Shown: positions 16,729 to 24,653 of the stretch, piece by piece
Numbering within the stretch: position 1 is the first letter of the stretch
How the letters are laid out: each line of letters starts with the position of its first letter
Assembly (NCBI GenBank): GCA_039026235.1
Contig: JBCCMQ010000011.1
Span: forward strand, 62,001-126,000
DNA length: 64,000 bases
Origin: JBCCMQ01 sp039026235
GTDB lineage: Bacteria; Pseudomonadota; Alphaproteobacteria; Rhodobacterales; Rhodobacteraceae
Direction of reading: 5' to 3'
The notes under the pieces: model-generated
The model's input: only the letters and a program-made list of their open reading frames with translations
The model's database searches: none
What the model was told of the DNA's origin: nothing
Translations under genes and position numbers: made by a program

Positions 16729-18089
16729 GCTCTTTCAAACCCGCGACGCACTTCGTAATCCGTCACAACCCGTTCGTAGTCTTCCTGTTCGACCTCGGCG
16801 CAGCGCGTGTAATGATCAATCACCCAGTCGCCCATCGCCGCCCTGAGCATTTGCGAGTTGCGCATGGTTTCGGTTGCCCTACGCAAGGTGGATGGAACCT
16901 CGGCGATCCCGTCAAGGCCGTAAAGATCGCCACTGACCGGGTCCGGCAGATCAAGCTTTTCCTCGATTCCCGCCAGCCCTGCGGCAAGTTGTGCGGCGCA
17001 GGCCAGATAGGGGTTCATATCCGCGCCGGGAATGCGGCATTCGATCCGCACGCCAGCAGTGCCTTCGCCCACCAAACGGTATCCCGCCGTTCTGTTGTCG
17101 ACCGACCAGGCCGTCTTGGTCGGCGCGAAAGTCCCCGGGGCGAACCTTTTGTAGCTGTTCACATAGGGCGCCATGAAGAAGGTGATGTCCGGCGCATATT
17201 TTATCAGCCCGGCCACGTAGTTCTCCATCAACTCGGACATGCCGTGGCTTCCGTCGGATGCATGGAACGCGTTCGAGCCGTCGCGGAACAGTGACTGATG
17301 GATGTGCGCCGCACTGCCGACCCGGTCATGGTGCCACTTTGCCATGAAGCTGGCGGCATGCCCGTGGGCGTCAGCAATCTCTTTTACCGCCTGTTTGGCA
17401 AGCGTGTGGTGGTCGGCGGCCAATAGAGCGTCACCGTAGCGGATGTTCAGCTCTTCCTGGCCAGTCTCTGCTTCGCCCTTGGAGTTTTCGACCGGTACGC
17501 CAGATGCCACCAAGAGATTGCGCACCGGGCGCATGACGTGTTCTTCACGGGTGGTTTGAAGAATGTGGTAGTCTTCGTTGTACCCGCTGATCGGATCGAG
17601 CGTGCGAAACCCGCCACGCCGGATCTCGTCAAAGCTCTTCTCAAACAGAAAGAACTCAAGTTCGGTCGCCATCGTCGGCGTCAGACCCAGCGCCTCTGCG
17701 CGGGCAACCTGGGCCTTGAGGATTTCGCGCGGGGCATGGGGTACGGGCGCGTGGGTATGGTGATCGATCAGATCACAAAGGACGAGTGCCGTTCCTTCAA
17801 GCCAAGCAACCTTTCGAAGCGTATCGAGGTCCGGCTTCATGATGTAGTCGCCGTACCCCGCCTCCCAGCTGGTCGACGCATATCCATCGGGCGTCCCCAT
17901 TTCGATGTCCGTCGCCAATAGATAGTTGCAGCAGTGGGTTTCCTTCCAACCGCTTTCCACGAAGTTCTCGGCATGGAAGCGTTTGCCCATCAGCCGGCCC
18001 TGCATGTCAATCAGACACACCAGGACCGTGTCAATCTGGCCGCTGGCCACCTGTTCCTTGAGCGCTTCAAACGGCAACCTGCCCGACAT
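16725..18089 (-). CDS. Glutamine-synthetase-family gamma-glutamylamide ligase (PuuA/IpuC-like)
   Basis: Expected to use ATP to join glutamate to an amine. The 454-residue protein shows the glutamine synthetase catalytic set: ELEFFLFEK, GQEELNIRYGDALLAADH, GSAAHIHQSLF, TAWSVDNRTAGYRLV and RIECRIPGADMNPYLACAAQ. It lacks the Tyr adenylylation region of GlnA. It resembles the PuuA (gamma-glutamylputrescine) and IpuC (gamma-glutamyl-isopropylamide) branch rather than housekeeping GlnA. Twenty-two extra N-terminal codons are possible, but GGAGGG seven bases before the ATG at 18089 fixes that start. It is the first gene of the three-gene unit with ALDH and Fe-ADH. The amine is unknown. Confidence 0.85.
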   Translation of the reverse strand: MSGRLPFEALKEQVASGQIDTVLVCLIDMQGRLMGKRFHAENFVESGWKETHCCNYLLATDIEMGTPDGYASTSWEAGYGDYIMKPDLDTLRKVAWLEGTALVLCDLIDHHTHAPVPHAPREILKAQVARAEALGLTPTMATELEFFLFEKSFDEIRRGGFRTLDPISGYNEDYHILQTTREEHVMRPVRNLLVASGVPVENSKGEAETGQEELNIRYGDALLAADHHTLAKQAVKEIADAHGHAASFMAKWHHDRVGSAAHIHQSLFRDGSNAFHASDGSHGMSELMENYVAGLIKYAPDITFFMAPYVNSYKRFAPGTFAPTKTAWSVDNRTAGYRLVGEGTAGVRIECRIPGADMNPYLACAAQLAAGLAGIEEKLDLPDPVSGDLYGLDGIAEVPSTLRRATETMRNSQMLRAAMGDWVIDHYTRCAEVEQEDYERVVTDYEVRRGFERA

Positions 18090-18241
18090 ACCACCCTCCA
18101 GTTGGACCATTTGGCCAGCCACCCAAGCATAGGGCGACCGGCCGCTTTGGTGCACTAGAAAGGTTTTCCAGCGCGGCGGCCAGTCCAGATTTTAACCCTG
18201 GTGAAAAGAGCGCAGTCAGCGCGGTGGCACACCGGACGGCT

Positions 18242-19111
18242 TCAGCCTTCGCGCACCAAAGTCAGATCGAAATCGGCCACCAGAAATGGCTCATTGACCT
18301 TGCCGGTCAACACATAGCCTTCAGGAAAGTCCGTTGAAGGATGTTCGACGTATTCCATGACCAGATCCTCGCGCACGCCGAAGACAGTGTCTTCGTCAAG
18401 ATAGGGATCGTCTTCGGGAAAAATCTCGGTAACCAGCGGCCGAAAACCCTTGGCCTTTACGATGTAGTGCAGATGCGACGGGCGCCAGGGGTGGCGGCCG
18501 CTGGCGCGCAGGATCTCTCCCACCGGGCCATCGGTCGGCACCGTATAGCTTACGGGCCGCACGGTCGTGAAACCGTAGGTGCCATCGGCGCGCGTTGTCT
18601 GAATGCCGTGGAACGAATAGGTGTCCTGATCCGGGTCTTGGCTGGAGTAAAGCCCGTTGGGCGCAGTCTGCCAGATGTCCAGTTCGGCGCCCGCAATGGG
18701 CTGACCTTCCGGATTCAAAACACGCCCGCGCGCCAGCAGAACTTGGCCGTCAAAATGTTGTTTCAGATCGTCGCCAAAGGAAATCGGCGGCGCGCCCGAA
18801 ATGTGAAATGGCCCAAGAACGCTGGACGACGTTCCAGCGGATACCGAATTGATCATATCGACCAGCGAAGACAAGCCCAGCACGTCCGACAAGAGCACGA
18901 ATTCGTGGCGTTCCTTGTCGGAAATCTCTCCCGCCTCTTCCAAAAAGGCGATGCCCTTGCGCCATTCTTCATGGGTCAGACCCACGTCTTTGGCGAAGGC
19001 ATGCAGGTGCGCCACAAGACTGCCGAGAACCTCCCTCAGTCTCGGGTTTGTCTGATCGCCAAAATATCCCATGAAGACATCGGTGATGTTTTCCTTGGTC
19101 ACAGTGCGCAT
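18242..19111 (-). CDS. Intradiol ring-cleavage dioxygenase (catechol/hydroxyquinol 1,2-dioxygenase family)
   Basis: Non-heme Fe(III) enzyme predicted to open a catechol-type ring between the hydroxyls. The 289-residue chain has a helical N-terminal dimerization domain (about residues 1-100), as in catechol and hydroxyquinol 1,2-dioxygenases. It is followed by the beta-sandwich with iron ligands Tyr (NGLYSSQ), Tyr (PVSYTVP) and His/His (RPSHLHYIV). VLGPFHISGAPP and GAELDIWQTAPNG are family landmarks. It is the last gene of a seven-gene run and lies 10 bases after the TRAP large permease gene. No muconate cycloisomerase or maleylacetate reductase is nearby, so the fate of the ring-opened product is open. 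Confidence 0.9.
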   Translation of the reverse strand: MRTVTKENITDVFMGYFGDQTNPRLREVLGSLVAHLHAFAKDVGLTHEEWRKGIAFLEEAGEISDKERHEFVLLSDVLGLSSLVDMINSVSAGTSSSVLGPFHISGAPPISFGDDLKQHFDGQVLLARGRVLNPEGQPIAGAELDIWQTAPNGLYSSQDPDQDTYSFHGIQTTRADGTYGFTTVRPVSYTVPTDGPVGEILRASGRHPWRPSHLHYIVKAKGFRPLVTEIFPEDDPYLDEDTVFGVREDLVMEYVEHPSTDFPEGYVLTGKVNEPFLVADFDLTLVREG

Positions 19112-19121
19112 GGCGGAACTC

Positions 19122-20429
19122 CTAGTTCAGTATGGCTATGCTAAGCGACGGAAAGCGGATCAATAGGATCAGGACAATCAACATAACGACCGCAAATGGA
19201 AATGCCCCCAAAAAGACATCCTTGAGCGAAATGCGGTCGTCGTCCAACGTGGCCTTGATCACGAAACAGGATATCCCCAGGGGCGGCGTCAGAAGTCCGA
19301 TTTCGGCACCCACCACGCTGATGATGCCGAACCAGACAAGGCTAAGGCCCATGGGCTCGATCAGCGGCAGAAACAACGGAACGACGATAAGGATGATCGA
19401 GGCGGTATCGAGAAGCGTCCCCAGAAAGATCATCAGGCAGACGTAGACGAACATGATCCAGAAAAAGCCCAGCTCGGTATCGGACAGCATCGTACCCAAC
19501 TCGTTCGGCAATCCGGCAAGGCCAAGCATGCGGCTGTAGATTGAGGCGGCCGTGATCAGAAACAGAATTGCTGCCGTGATGTGACCTGTCTCAAGCAGCG
19601 CTTCCCAGAACACTTTCACGTTCATCCGGCCCCGGGCCACGGCGATCAGGACACCCAAGGCCGCACCGGTCGCGCCGGCCTCCACCGGGGTCAGCCAGCC
19701 TGTGTAGATGCCGCCGAGAACCGTGACGATCAAAGTAAGCGTCGGCAGTGTTTTCGACGCGATTTCCCGGGGCGTCATCCATTCGAGATCCGCGCTGGAA
19801 CGGCCTCCTACAAAGCCCGGTGTCAGGCGACCCATCATCCAAATGGCGCCCACATAGGCGATGGCCAGCATGATGCCGGGCACGACGCCCGCCAGAAACA
19901 TCTCGCCCACCGATTGTTCAGCGACAAAGGAATAGATGATCAACATAGCCGATGGCGGGATGATCATGCCAAGGACAGACGAACCCGCGACCACGCCCAC
20001 GGCAAAGCGCGGGTTGTAGTCGTAAGACAGCATCTGCGGCACAGAAACCTTTGAGAAGACCGAGGCAGAAGCAATCGAAGATCCGGTCACGGCCGCGAAG
20101 ACGGCGTTCGCGCCGACCGTCGCCATGCCGATTCCGCCCTTCACCTTGCGAAAGCCCGTGTTCATGACCTCGTATATGTCGGCCCCAAGCCCCGCCTTTG
20201 AGACCACAAGACCCATGAAGGTAAACAGCGGCACCGTCGCGAAGGTATACTCCATGACGCTGTCGCCAACGGCGATTTTCACCAGGTTCATGGCAAGCGT
20301 GAAGTTGTCCCGCATCAGCCAGATCGAGACGAAGCTGACCACGCCCAGCGCAATCGGAATGTAGACGCCGAGGTAGACCAGAAGAACGATTGCGACGACC
20401 GAAGCGGTCCCGATTTCGATGGGTGTCAC
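19122..20429 (-). CDS. dctM: TRAP transporter large permease (system 1)
   Basis: Large membrane subunit of a tripartite ATP-independent periplasmic transporter: 435 residues, about 12 membrane segments, coupling sodium flux to uptake of an organic anion. DctM landmarks include VAGSSVLGMIIPPSAMLIIY and ITPPLG-like LLTPPLGISCFVIK near the C-terminus. Its start overlaps the dctQ stop by four bases. It is followed after 10 bases by the intradiol dioxygenase, so the transported compound is probably the aromatic or a related acid processed by this operon. Confidence 0.92.
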   Translation of the reverse strand: MTPIEIGTASVVAIVLLVYLGVYIPIALGVVSFVSIWLMRDNFTLAMNLVKIAVGDSVMEYTFATVPLFTFMGLVVSKAGLGADIYEVMNTGFRKVKGGIGMATVGANAVFAAVTGSSIASASVFSKVSVPQMLSYDYNPRFAVGVVAGSSVLGMIIPPSAMLIIYSFVAEQSVGEMFLAGVVPGIMLAIAYVGAIWMMGRLTPGFVGGRSSADLEWMTPREIASKTLPTLTLIVTVLGGIYTGWLTPVEAGATGAALGVLIAVARGRMNVKVFWEALLETGHITAAILFLITAASIYSRMLGLAGLPNELGTMLSDTELGFFWIMFVYVCLMIFLGTLLDTASIILIVVPLFLPLIEPMGLSLVWFGIISVVGAEIGLLTPPLGISCFVIKATLDDDRISLKDVFLGAFPFAVVMLIVLILLIRFPSLSIAILN

Positions 20430-21013
20430 GGGGCGGCCCCCGGTGCGGCGCCGGGTCCGCGCGCTTTATCTTTCCCGCCGAACAAACCGCCAAATCCGGC
20501 ATCGTTTCGGTCGCCCGCCCTGCTGAGCACCTTCAGCACGAAGATTATCGCACAGAGCGCGGCCGAGACACAGATCACAAGCTTGATGGGCCACCAGGGC
20601 GCTGTGAAAACCCCCGGTACGCCAAAGAAATCGCGGGTCTCCAGCATTTTGACAAACTCTGGCCAGACCGCGATGGCGATGAGGGTCATGAAAACCGCCG
20701 AGACGCTGTCGATGACCTTTCGGATCGTTGCCGCCAGAACCGGGTACCGGCCCCCTATCACGATCAGAAACCCGTCCGAGCGAGTCAGACGCCCAACGCG
20801 GCAGACATCGGGCAGCTGCAGGAAGACGATCAGAACCATGGAAAATTGTACGACCTCAACCGCGCCCAGAAACGGTGAATTGAAGAAGCCCCGCGCCACG
20901 ACATCATAGTTGACGATAACCACGAGGCCGAGCACCACCAGAGTGCCAACGGCATTGGCGATGATCGCAATGCCGTTGGTGGAAGCGGACAGCAATTTTA
21001 CGATTGACGACAC
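20426..21013 (-). CDS. dctQ: TRAP transporter small permease (system 1)
   Basis: Small membrane subunit, 195 residues with four predicted membrane segments (for example AIIANAVGTLVVLGLVVIV near the N-terminus). It is the usual partner of DctM and the periplasmic receptor. The C-terminal tail, about 25 residues rich in Gly, Lys, Ala and Pro, is hydrophilic and longer than usual. It sits between dctP (21-base gap) and dctM (four-base overlap). Confidence 0.88.
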   Translation of the reverse strand: MSSIVKLLSASTNGIAIIANAVGTLVVLGLVVIVNYDVVARGFFNSPFLGAVEVVQFSMVLIVFLQLPDVCRVGRLTRSDGFLIVIGGRYPVLAATIRKVIDSVSAVFMTLIAIAVWPEFVKMLETRDFFGVPGVFTAPWWPIKLVICVSAALCAIIFVLKVLSRAGDRNDAGFGGLFGGKDKARGPGAAPGAAP

Positions 21014-21034
21014 TTCCGCCCGCCAGTTTCTGGA

Positions 21035-22120
21035 CTAGTTGGTCGCTTCGCCGGCCCAGTTGCGGACGGGTGTGTAGCCCGCTTCCGCCAGCTTGCCGAG
21101 GTAAGCATCCAACATGTCCGATCCGGGTTCCCCCTTGGCGTCAAGCGACGCGGCCCATTCGCTGGCAATGTTCGGCATGGCCGCAGCCCAGGCTGCCCGC
21201 TCTTCCGGGTTCATCTCGACAATCGTACCGCCCGCGGCGACATAGGCCTCGCGGCTTTCTTCTGCGCGGTCCATGGCAATACCTGCGACGTGATCCCTGT
21301 AGAGCACGGCAACCTCTTCCAGCACACCCTGGACCTCTTCAGGCAGGCCATCCCAGTAGTCTTTGTTCACGGTGATGGTCTTCGAATTCACCGCACCAAG
21401 ATCAGCGCGCAGCATATAGGGCGCCACCTCCGCGATCTTGAAGGTCTTCGCGGCTTCGGGCCACAGCATCGCGTGGTCGACCAAACCGGTCTGGAGCATG
21501 TTGTAGAAATCGGTCAGACCACCACGCACACCGGCCGCCCCTTCGATCCCCTCCAGATACCGCAGGTTCATGCCCGCGCCCGCAACCTTGCCGCCTTCGA
21601 CATCCGCAAGCGAGTTGATCGGATTCTTCGAGAACAGCTGGTAGGTGTCAAGCACCACGCCGGTCGCCAGGTAAACCTGGTTCTGCGCGGCGAATTCGTT
21701 CTGCATGGTTGGGAATTCCTTGGCGATCTCATCTACCGCTTTCGCAACCGCGCGGGCATCCGGGGCGACAAAGGGTGTCACGGCCGAAATCGCCTGGGTC
21801 GGCAATTTGGAGTTGTGGAAGATCGTGGTGACGATCCCGATGTCACCGAGGCCGAGTTCGATGCCCTCCAGAACGCCCTTCGGCTTGACGATGCTGCCAC
21901 CGTAGCTTTCCTGCCATTCCATCTTATAGTTGCCGGACTCGGCCAGACGCTTGTCGACTTCTGGGATGAAGAAGTTGGTAAACTCCTTCACCCAGAGCGC
22001 ACGGGCGGGGTAACCGTCGATAACCACCGCCTTGATCGTCTCGGTCGCGAGGGCGGGAACGGCCGTCAGCCCGGCCAGCGCCACACCAAGCGCCGCACGC
22101 CGTGTGAATTGTCCAATCAT
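21035..22120 (-). CDS. dctP: TRAP transporter solute-binding protein (system 1)
   Basis: Periplasmic receptor of about 361 residues. The N-terminus MIGQFTRRAALGVALAGL has a twin-arginine-like TRRAAL and hydrophobic core ending in PALA, so export, possibly by Tat, is expected. DctP features follow: GVLEGIELGLGDIGIVT, VEGGKVAGAGMNLRYLEGI and GLVDHAMLWPEAAKTFKI. GGGAGG-like GGGAGGAAG sits just before the ATG at 22120; an upstream extension to 22165 lacks this and is rejected. It lies between the OsmC gene and dctQ. The ligand is probably a carboxylate, because an Arg-containing ligand site is typical of the family; the exact compound is unknown. Confidence 0.9.
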   Translation of the reverse strand: MIGQFTRRAALGVALAGLTAVPALATETIKAVVIDGYPARALWVKEFTNFFIPEVDKRLAESGNYKMEWQESYGGSIVKPKGVLEGIELGLGDIGIVTTIFHNSKLPTQAISAVTPFVAPDARAVAKAVDEIAKEFPTMQNEFAAQNQVYLATGVVLDTYQLFSKNPINSLADVEGGKVAGAGMNLRYLEGIEGAAGVRGGLTDFYNMLQTGLVDHAMLWPEAAKTFKIAEVAPYMLRADLGAVNSKTITVNKDYWDGLPEEVQGVLEEVAVLYRDHVAGIAMDRAEESREAYVAAGGTIVEMNPEERAAWAAAMPNIASEWAASLDAKGEPGSDMLDAYLGKLAEAGYTPVRNWAGEATN

Positions 22121-22149
22121 TGTCTTCCTCCCAATTTTGGCCCCGGCGC

Positions 22150-22617
22150 CTAAGCCTTGGACCACGTTGTCGATAACTCGGTACCTGCCTTTTCAAAAAG
22201 CTTTGAAAGCGGGCAGAACCTGGCAACTTCACTGGCTACGCGGGCCAGCTCTTCCGTATTCGCCCGACCGTGCGCCACCACGGTCTGGACGATCTTTACA
22301 AAAGGTACATCGATTTCTTCGACCAGGGTTACGCCCCGGCGGTCGAATTCACAGGCGATGTCGATCGACAGCTTTCCGATATCAACGCCCAGGGCATCTG
22401 CGCATTTGTTGCCGATGACGTTTGTGCACCCGGCCAGTGCGGCTAGGGCCGCATCGGTGGGTGTTGGTCCGCTGTTGGTACCGCCGCGCGCGACCGGTTC
22501 ATCAATTGCGAATTCCAGATCGCGGATGCGCACATTGCTGCGGGAATGCGACACGCCTTCAGCGTTGGCGCCCAGTTTGACCGATGTTTTCATTGTCACA
22601 TTGGCCATTTGCTTCAC
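22150..22617 (-). CDS. OsmC-family peroxidase-like protein
   Basis: About 155 residues of the OsmC/Ohr fold. The two cysteines lie in LAGCTNVIGNKCAD and ARFCPLSKLFEKAG, the usual peroxidatic/resolving positions. OsmC proteins reduce organic hydroperoxides; some sit in catabolic operons with unclear roles. GTG at 22617 overlaps the nitroreductase stop as GTGA; an ATG three codons further in (22608) is an equally reasonable start. Its position between a RutE-like reductase and TRAP genes suggests protection against, or conversion of, a reactive pathway intermediate. Confidence 0.85.
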   Translation of the reverse strand: MKQMANVTMKTSVKLGANAEGVSHSRSNVRIRDLEFAIDEPVARGGTNSGPTPTDAALAALAGCTNVIGNKCADALGVDIGKLSIDIACEFDRRGVTLVEEIDVPFVKIVQTVVAHGRANTEELARVASEVARFCPLSKLFEKAGTELSTTWSKA

Positions 22618-23279
22618 ACGTAGCTGCAGGCTTGATCGAAGGAAAAGCGCGGCAGTTTCTGGAACAGCGCGCCTTCATCGGCGTAGCCAAGATTGCAGAG
22701 AAAGTTCGACCGAAGCGTCGTGCCGGCAAAGAACTCTTCATCGACAATCTGGTTCGAAAAACCGGACATGGCTCCAACGTCCAGTCCAAGCGCCCGCGCT
22801 GCGATCATGAAATAGGCGCCTTGCAGAGTGCCATTCCGAAATGCGGTTTCCTCGCAATGGGCCACTTTGCCCTCAAAAAACGGCCGCCGGTCTTCATGTG
22901 GAAAAAGAAACGGCAACTCGCGCCAGAACTCGACGTCATGGGCGATGATTGCCGTGACAGGCGCCCCCATCATTTTCTCGACGTTCTTCGGCTTCAGTGA
23001 CTTTGCCAGGCGTTCCTTGCCTTCGGCCGAGGTCACAAAAAAGAAGCGCGCCGGACAGCAGTTCATGCTGGTTGGGCCTGAGGCCGTGATATCATAGACC
23101 GTCTCAAGCAAGGCCTTCGGAACGGGCCGATCCGTCCAAGCATAATGCGATCTTGCCCCGCTCAGGATGACGTCGATTGCATTTTGGTCCAACGAAGGCA
23201 GCCGCTCTTTCAACGCGCGAAAGCCCTGTTGCGCAGCGGCGCGGGCATCTTCAAGTTCCTTGCCGACGGGCGCGTTCAT
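22614..23279 (-). CDS. RutE/HadB-type nitroreductase-family protein
   Basis: FMN-dependent nitroreductase-fold protein of 221 residues, aligning through its length with E. coli RutE, which is linked to malonic semialdehyde reduction to 3-hydroxypropionate. Shared stretches are SGPTSMNCCPARFFF, APVTAIIAHDVEFW, EETAFRNGTLQGAY, MSGFSNQIVDEEFF and SNFLCNLGYAD. It overlaps the FAH-family gene upstream and the OsmC gene downstream by four bases each. With malonyl-CoA decarboxylase divergently encoded nearby, a three-carbon malonyl or malonate-semialdehyde product is a reasonable inference. Reduction of a nitro or quinone group remains possible. Confidence 0.85.
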   Translation of the reverse strand: MNAPVGKELEDARAAAQQGFRALKERLPSLDQNAIDVILSGARSHYAWTDRPVPKALLETVYDITASGPTSMNCCPARFFFVTSAEGKERLAKSLKPKNVEKMMGAPVTAIIAHDVEFWRELPFLFPHEDRRPFFEGKVAHCEETAFRNGTLQGAYFMIAARALGLDVGAMSGFSNQIVDEEFFAGTTLRSNFLCNLGYADEGALFQKLPRFSFDQACSYV

Positions 23280-24157
23280 TCCGCTGCCTTCGACGTTGTC
23301 ATGTCGGCCTCGTCCACGATGGGATTAGCGCAGATGCCGATTCCTTCGATTTCGATTTCGACCACTTCACCTGGACGCAGCCAGCGTGGCGGACGTTTGG
23401 CATGGCCGACACCGGGCGGTGTGCCCATGGCCATCATGTCGCCGGGATCCAGGGTCGCGTATTCCGAGATGGTCGCAATCGTGCGCGCAACGCTCCACAG
23501 CATGTCCGAGGTTGTGGCGCTTTGCAGGATTTCGTCACCGACGCGCGACTCGATTTTAAGCCCGGCTGCGCCTTCGGGCAGTTCGTCCGGCGTGACAACC
23601 ACGGGGCCAATCGGGCCAGTGGCGTCGAAATTCTTGCCGGGGGTCCATTGGTGCGTCTTGCGCTGATAATCACGCACCGATCCATCGTTGAAAATCGTGT
23701 AGCCAAAGACGTGATCAAACGCGTCGGCTTCGGCGATATGCTTGCCGCCACGGCCAATGATCACCATCAGCTCGGCTTCATAATCCAGCTTTTCCGAACA
23801 GGACGGCCGCACCATCGGAGCGCCTGCAGGGATAAGTGAATTCAGCCCGCGCATGAAAAGCGCCGGATATTCCGGCACCTCATAGCCGCCTTCCTTGATG
23901 TGATCGACATAGTTCAGCCCAAGGCAGATCACCTTGCCCGGACGCGCAACAGGCAGGAGCGGCGTAATGTGTTCGACCGGCTCCTGCGGGGCACCGCCGG
24001 CGTTCGTGAGCAGTGGCTCCAGCGCGACCCGAGATTCGAGAATACCCATCAGGTCAGTTCCAACCGCCGGGTCGATTGCCGTCAGATTGGTGCCGCTGTC
24101 GCCTTCAACAAGATAAACGCCCGGCCCCGCAGCACCTGTCCCAACCATGAAACGCAT
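23276..24157 (-). CDS. Fumarylacetoacetate hydrolase family protein
   Basis: 293-residue FAH-fold enzyme; the family cleaves C-C bonds of acylpyruvates or acts as a decarboxylase/isomerase on ring-cleavage products. Visible are LGLNYVDHIKEGG, the metal-binding EAELMVIIGRGGKHI and the C-terminal MAMGTPPGVGHAKRPPRWLRPG. AGGGAG ten bases before the ATG supports the start. It is the first gene of a seven-gene operon (FAH, RutE-like, OsmC, dctP-Q-M, dioxygenase) and is divergent from the YciI and malonyl-CoA decarboxylase genes. Probable role: hydrolysis of an intermediate after ring opening. Confidence 0.9.
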   Translation of the reverse strand: MRFMVGTGAAGPGVYLVEGDSGTNLTAIDPAVGTDLMGILESRVALEPLLTNAGGAPQEPVEHITPLLPVARPGKVICLGLNYVDHIKEGGYEVPEYPALFMRGLNSLIPAGAPMVRPSCSEKLDYEAELMVIIGRGGKHIAEADAFDHVFGYTIFNDGSVRDYQRKTHQWTPGKNFDATGPIGPVVVTPDELPEGAAGLKIESRVGDEILQSATTSDMLWSVARTIATISEYATLDPGDMMAMGTPPGVGHAKRPPRWLRPGEVVEIEIEGIGICANPIVDEADMTTSKAAE

Positions 24158-24204
24158 GTCTGGCTCTCCCTATATTGTTCCTTTTTTGGCGATTATCTTT
24201 TTCA

Positions 24205-24233
24205 TTGTCAAATAATATCGATTTTTTTATTGT
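24205..24233 (+). promoter_or_regulatory. Candidate promoter of the YciI-malonyl-CoA decarboxylase pair
   Basis: TTGTCA (24205-24210), a 17-base spacer and TATTGT (24228-24233), 18 bases before the YciI start. The spacer holds ATCGAT (24217-24222) inside TCGATTTTTTT, whose complement AAAAAAATCGA recurs at 26801-26811 before the second TRAP operon. A shared regulator, plausibly the local GntR protein, is inferred. Confidence 0.45.
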
Positions 24234-24251
24234 GAGGCCAAGGAGTCAGGC

Positions 24252-24638
24252 ATGCCAAGTTTTTCCGAGTACAAAGCGATGGCCAAGGACCGGGGGTCGC
24301 TTGCCTATGAGGTCTTCATGGTCATCAGCCGTCCGGTTTCGCCGCCGGATGAGTTTTCGAAACACCTGCCGGACCATCTGGCCTATCTCGGTGCAGCAGA
24401 AGCCGCAGGCCAGCTGATGTTCGCGGGGCCGTTGTCGGACGAAGCCGGACAAGGGATGTCTGGGATCGGGCTGCAGATTTGGCGCGCCGCGAACTGGGAA
24501 GAGGCGCAGGCCCTTGCCGAAAACGATCCAATGCATACGTCTGGCGTCAAGCGGTTTGAAATGCGCCGATGGCTAATCAACGAAGGCAGCCTTTCGGTGC
24601 AGATCGGATTGTCCAAGGGTGGGATCAGTCTCGACTAG
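24252..24638 (+). CDS. YciI-family protein
   Basis: 128 residues with the small alpha/beta (ferredoxin-like) YciI fold: YEVFMVISRPVSP, HLAYLGAAEAAGQLMFAGPL and AQALAENDPMH. Members occur as stand-alone small enzymes or accessory proteins in aromatic catabolism and dehalogenation, and are related to muconolactone isomerase. AAGGAG precedes the ATG. It lies 15 bases upstream of the malonyl-CoA decarboxylase gene and opposite the seven-gene catabolic operon, so it is likely to act on an intermediate of that pathway. The reaction is not predictable. Confidence 0.8.
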   Translation: MPSFSEYKAMAKDRGSLAYEVFMVISRPVSPPDEFSKHLPDHLAYLGAAEAAGQLMFAGPLSDEAGQGMSGIGLQIWRAANWEEAQALAENDPMHTSGVKRFEMRRWLINEGSLSVQIGLSKGGISLD

Positions 24639-24653
24639 CACAAAGGTGCAGGT

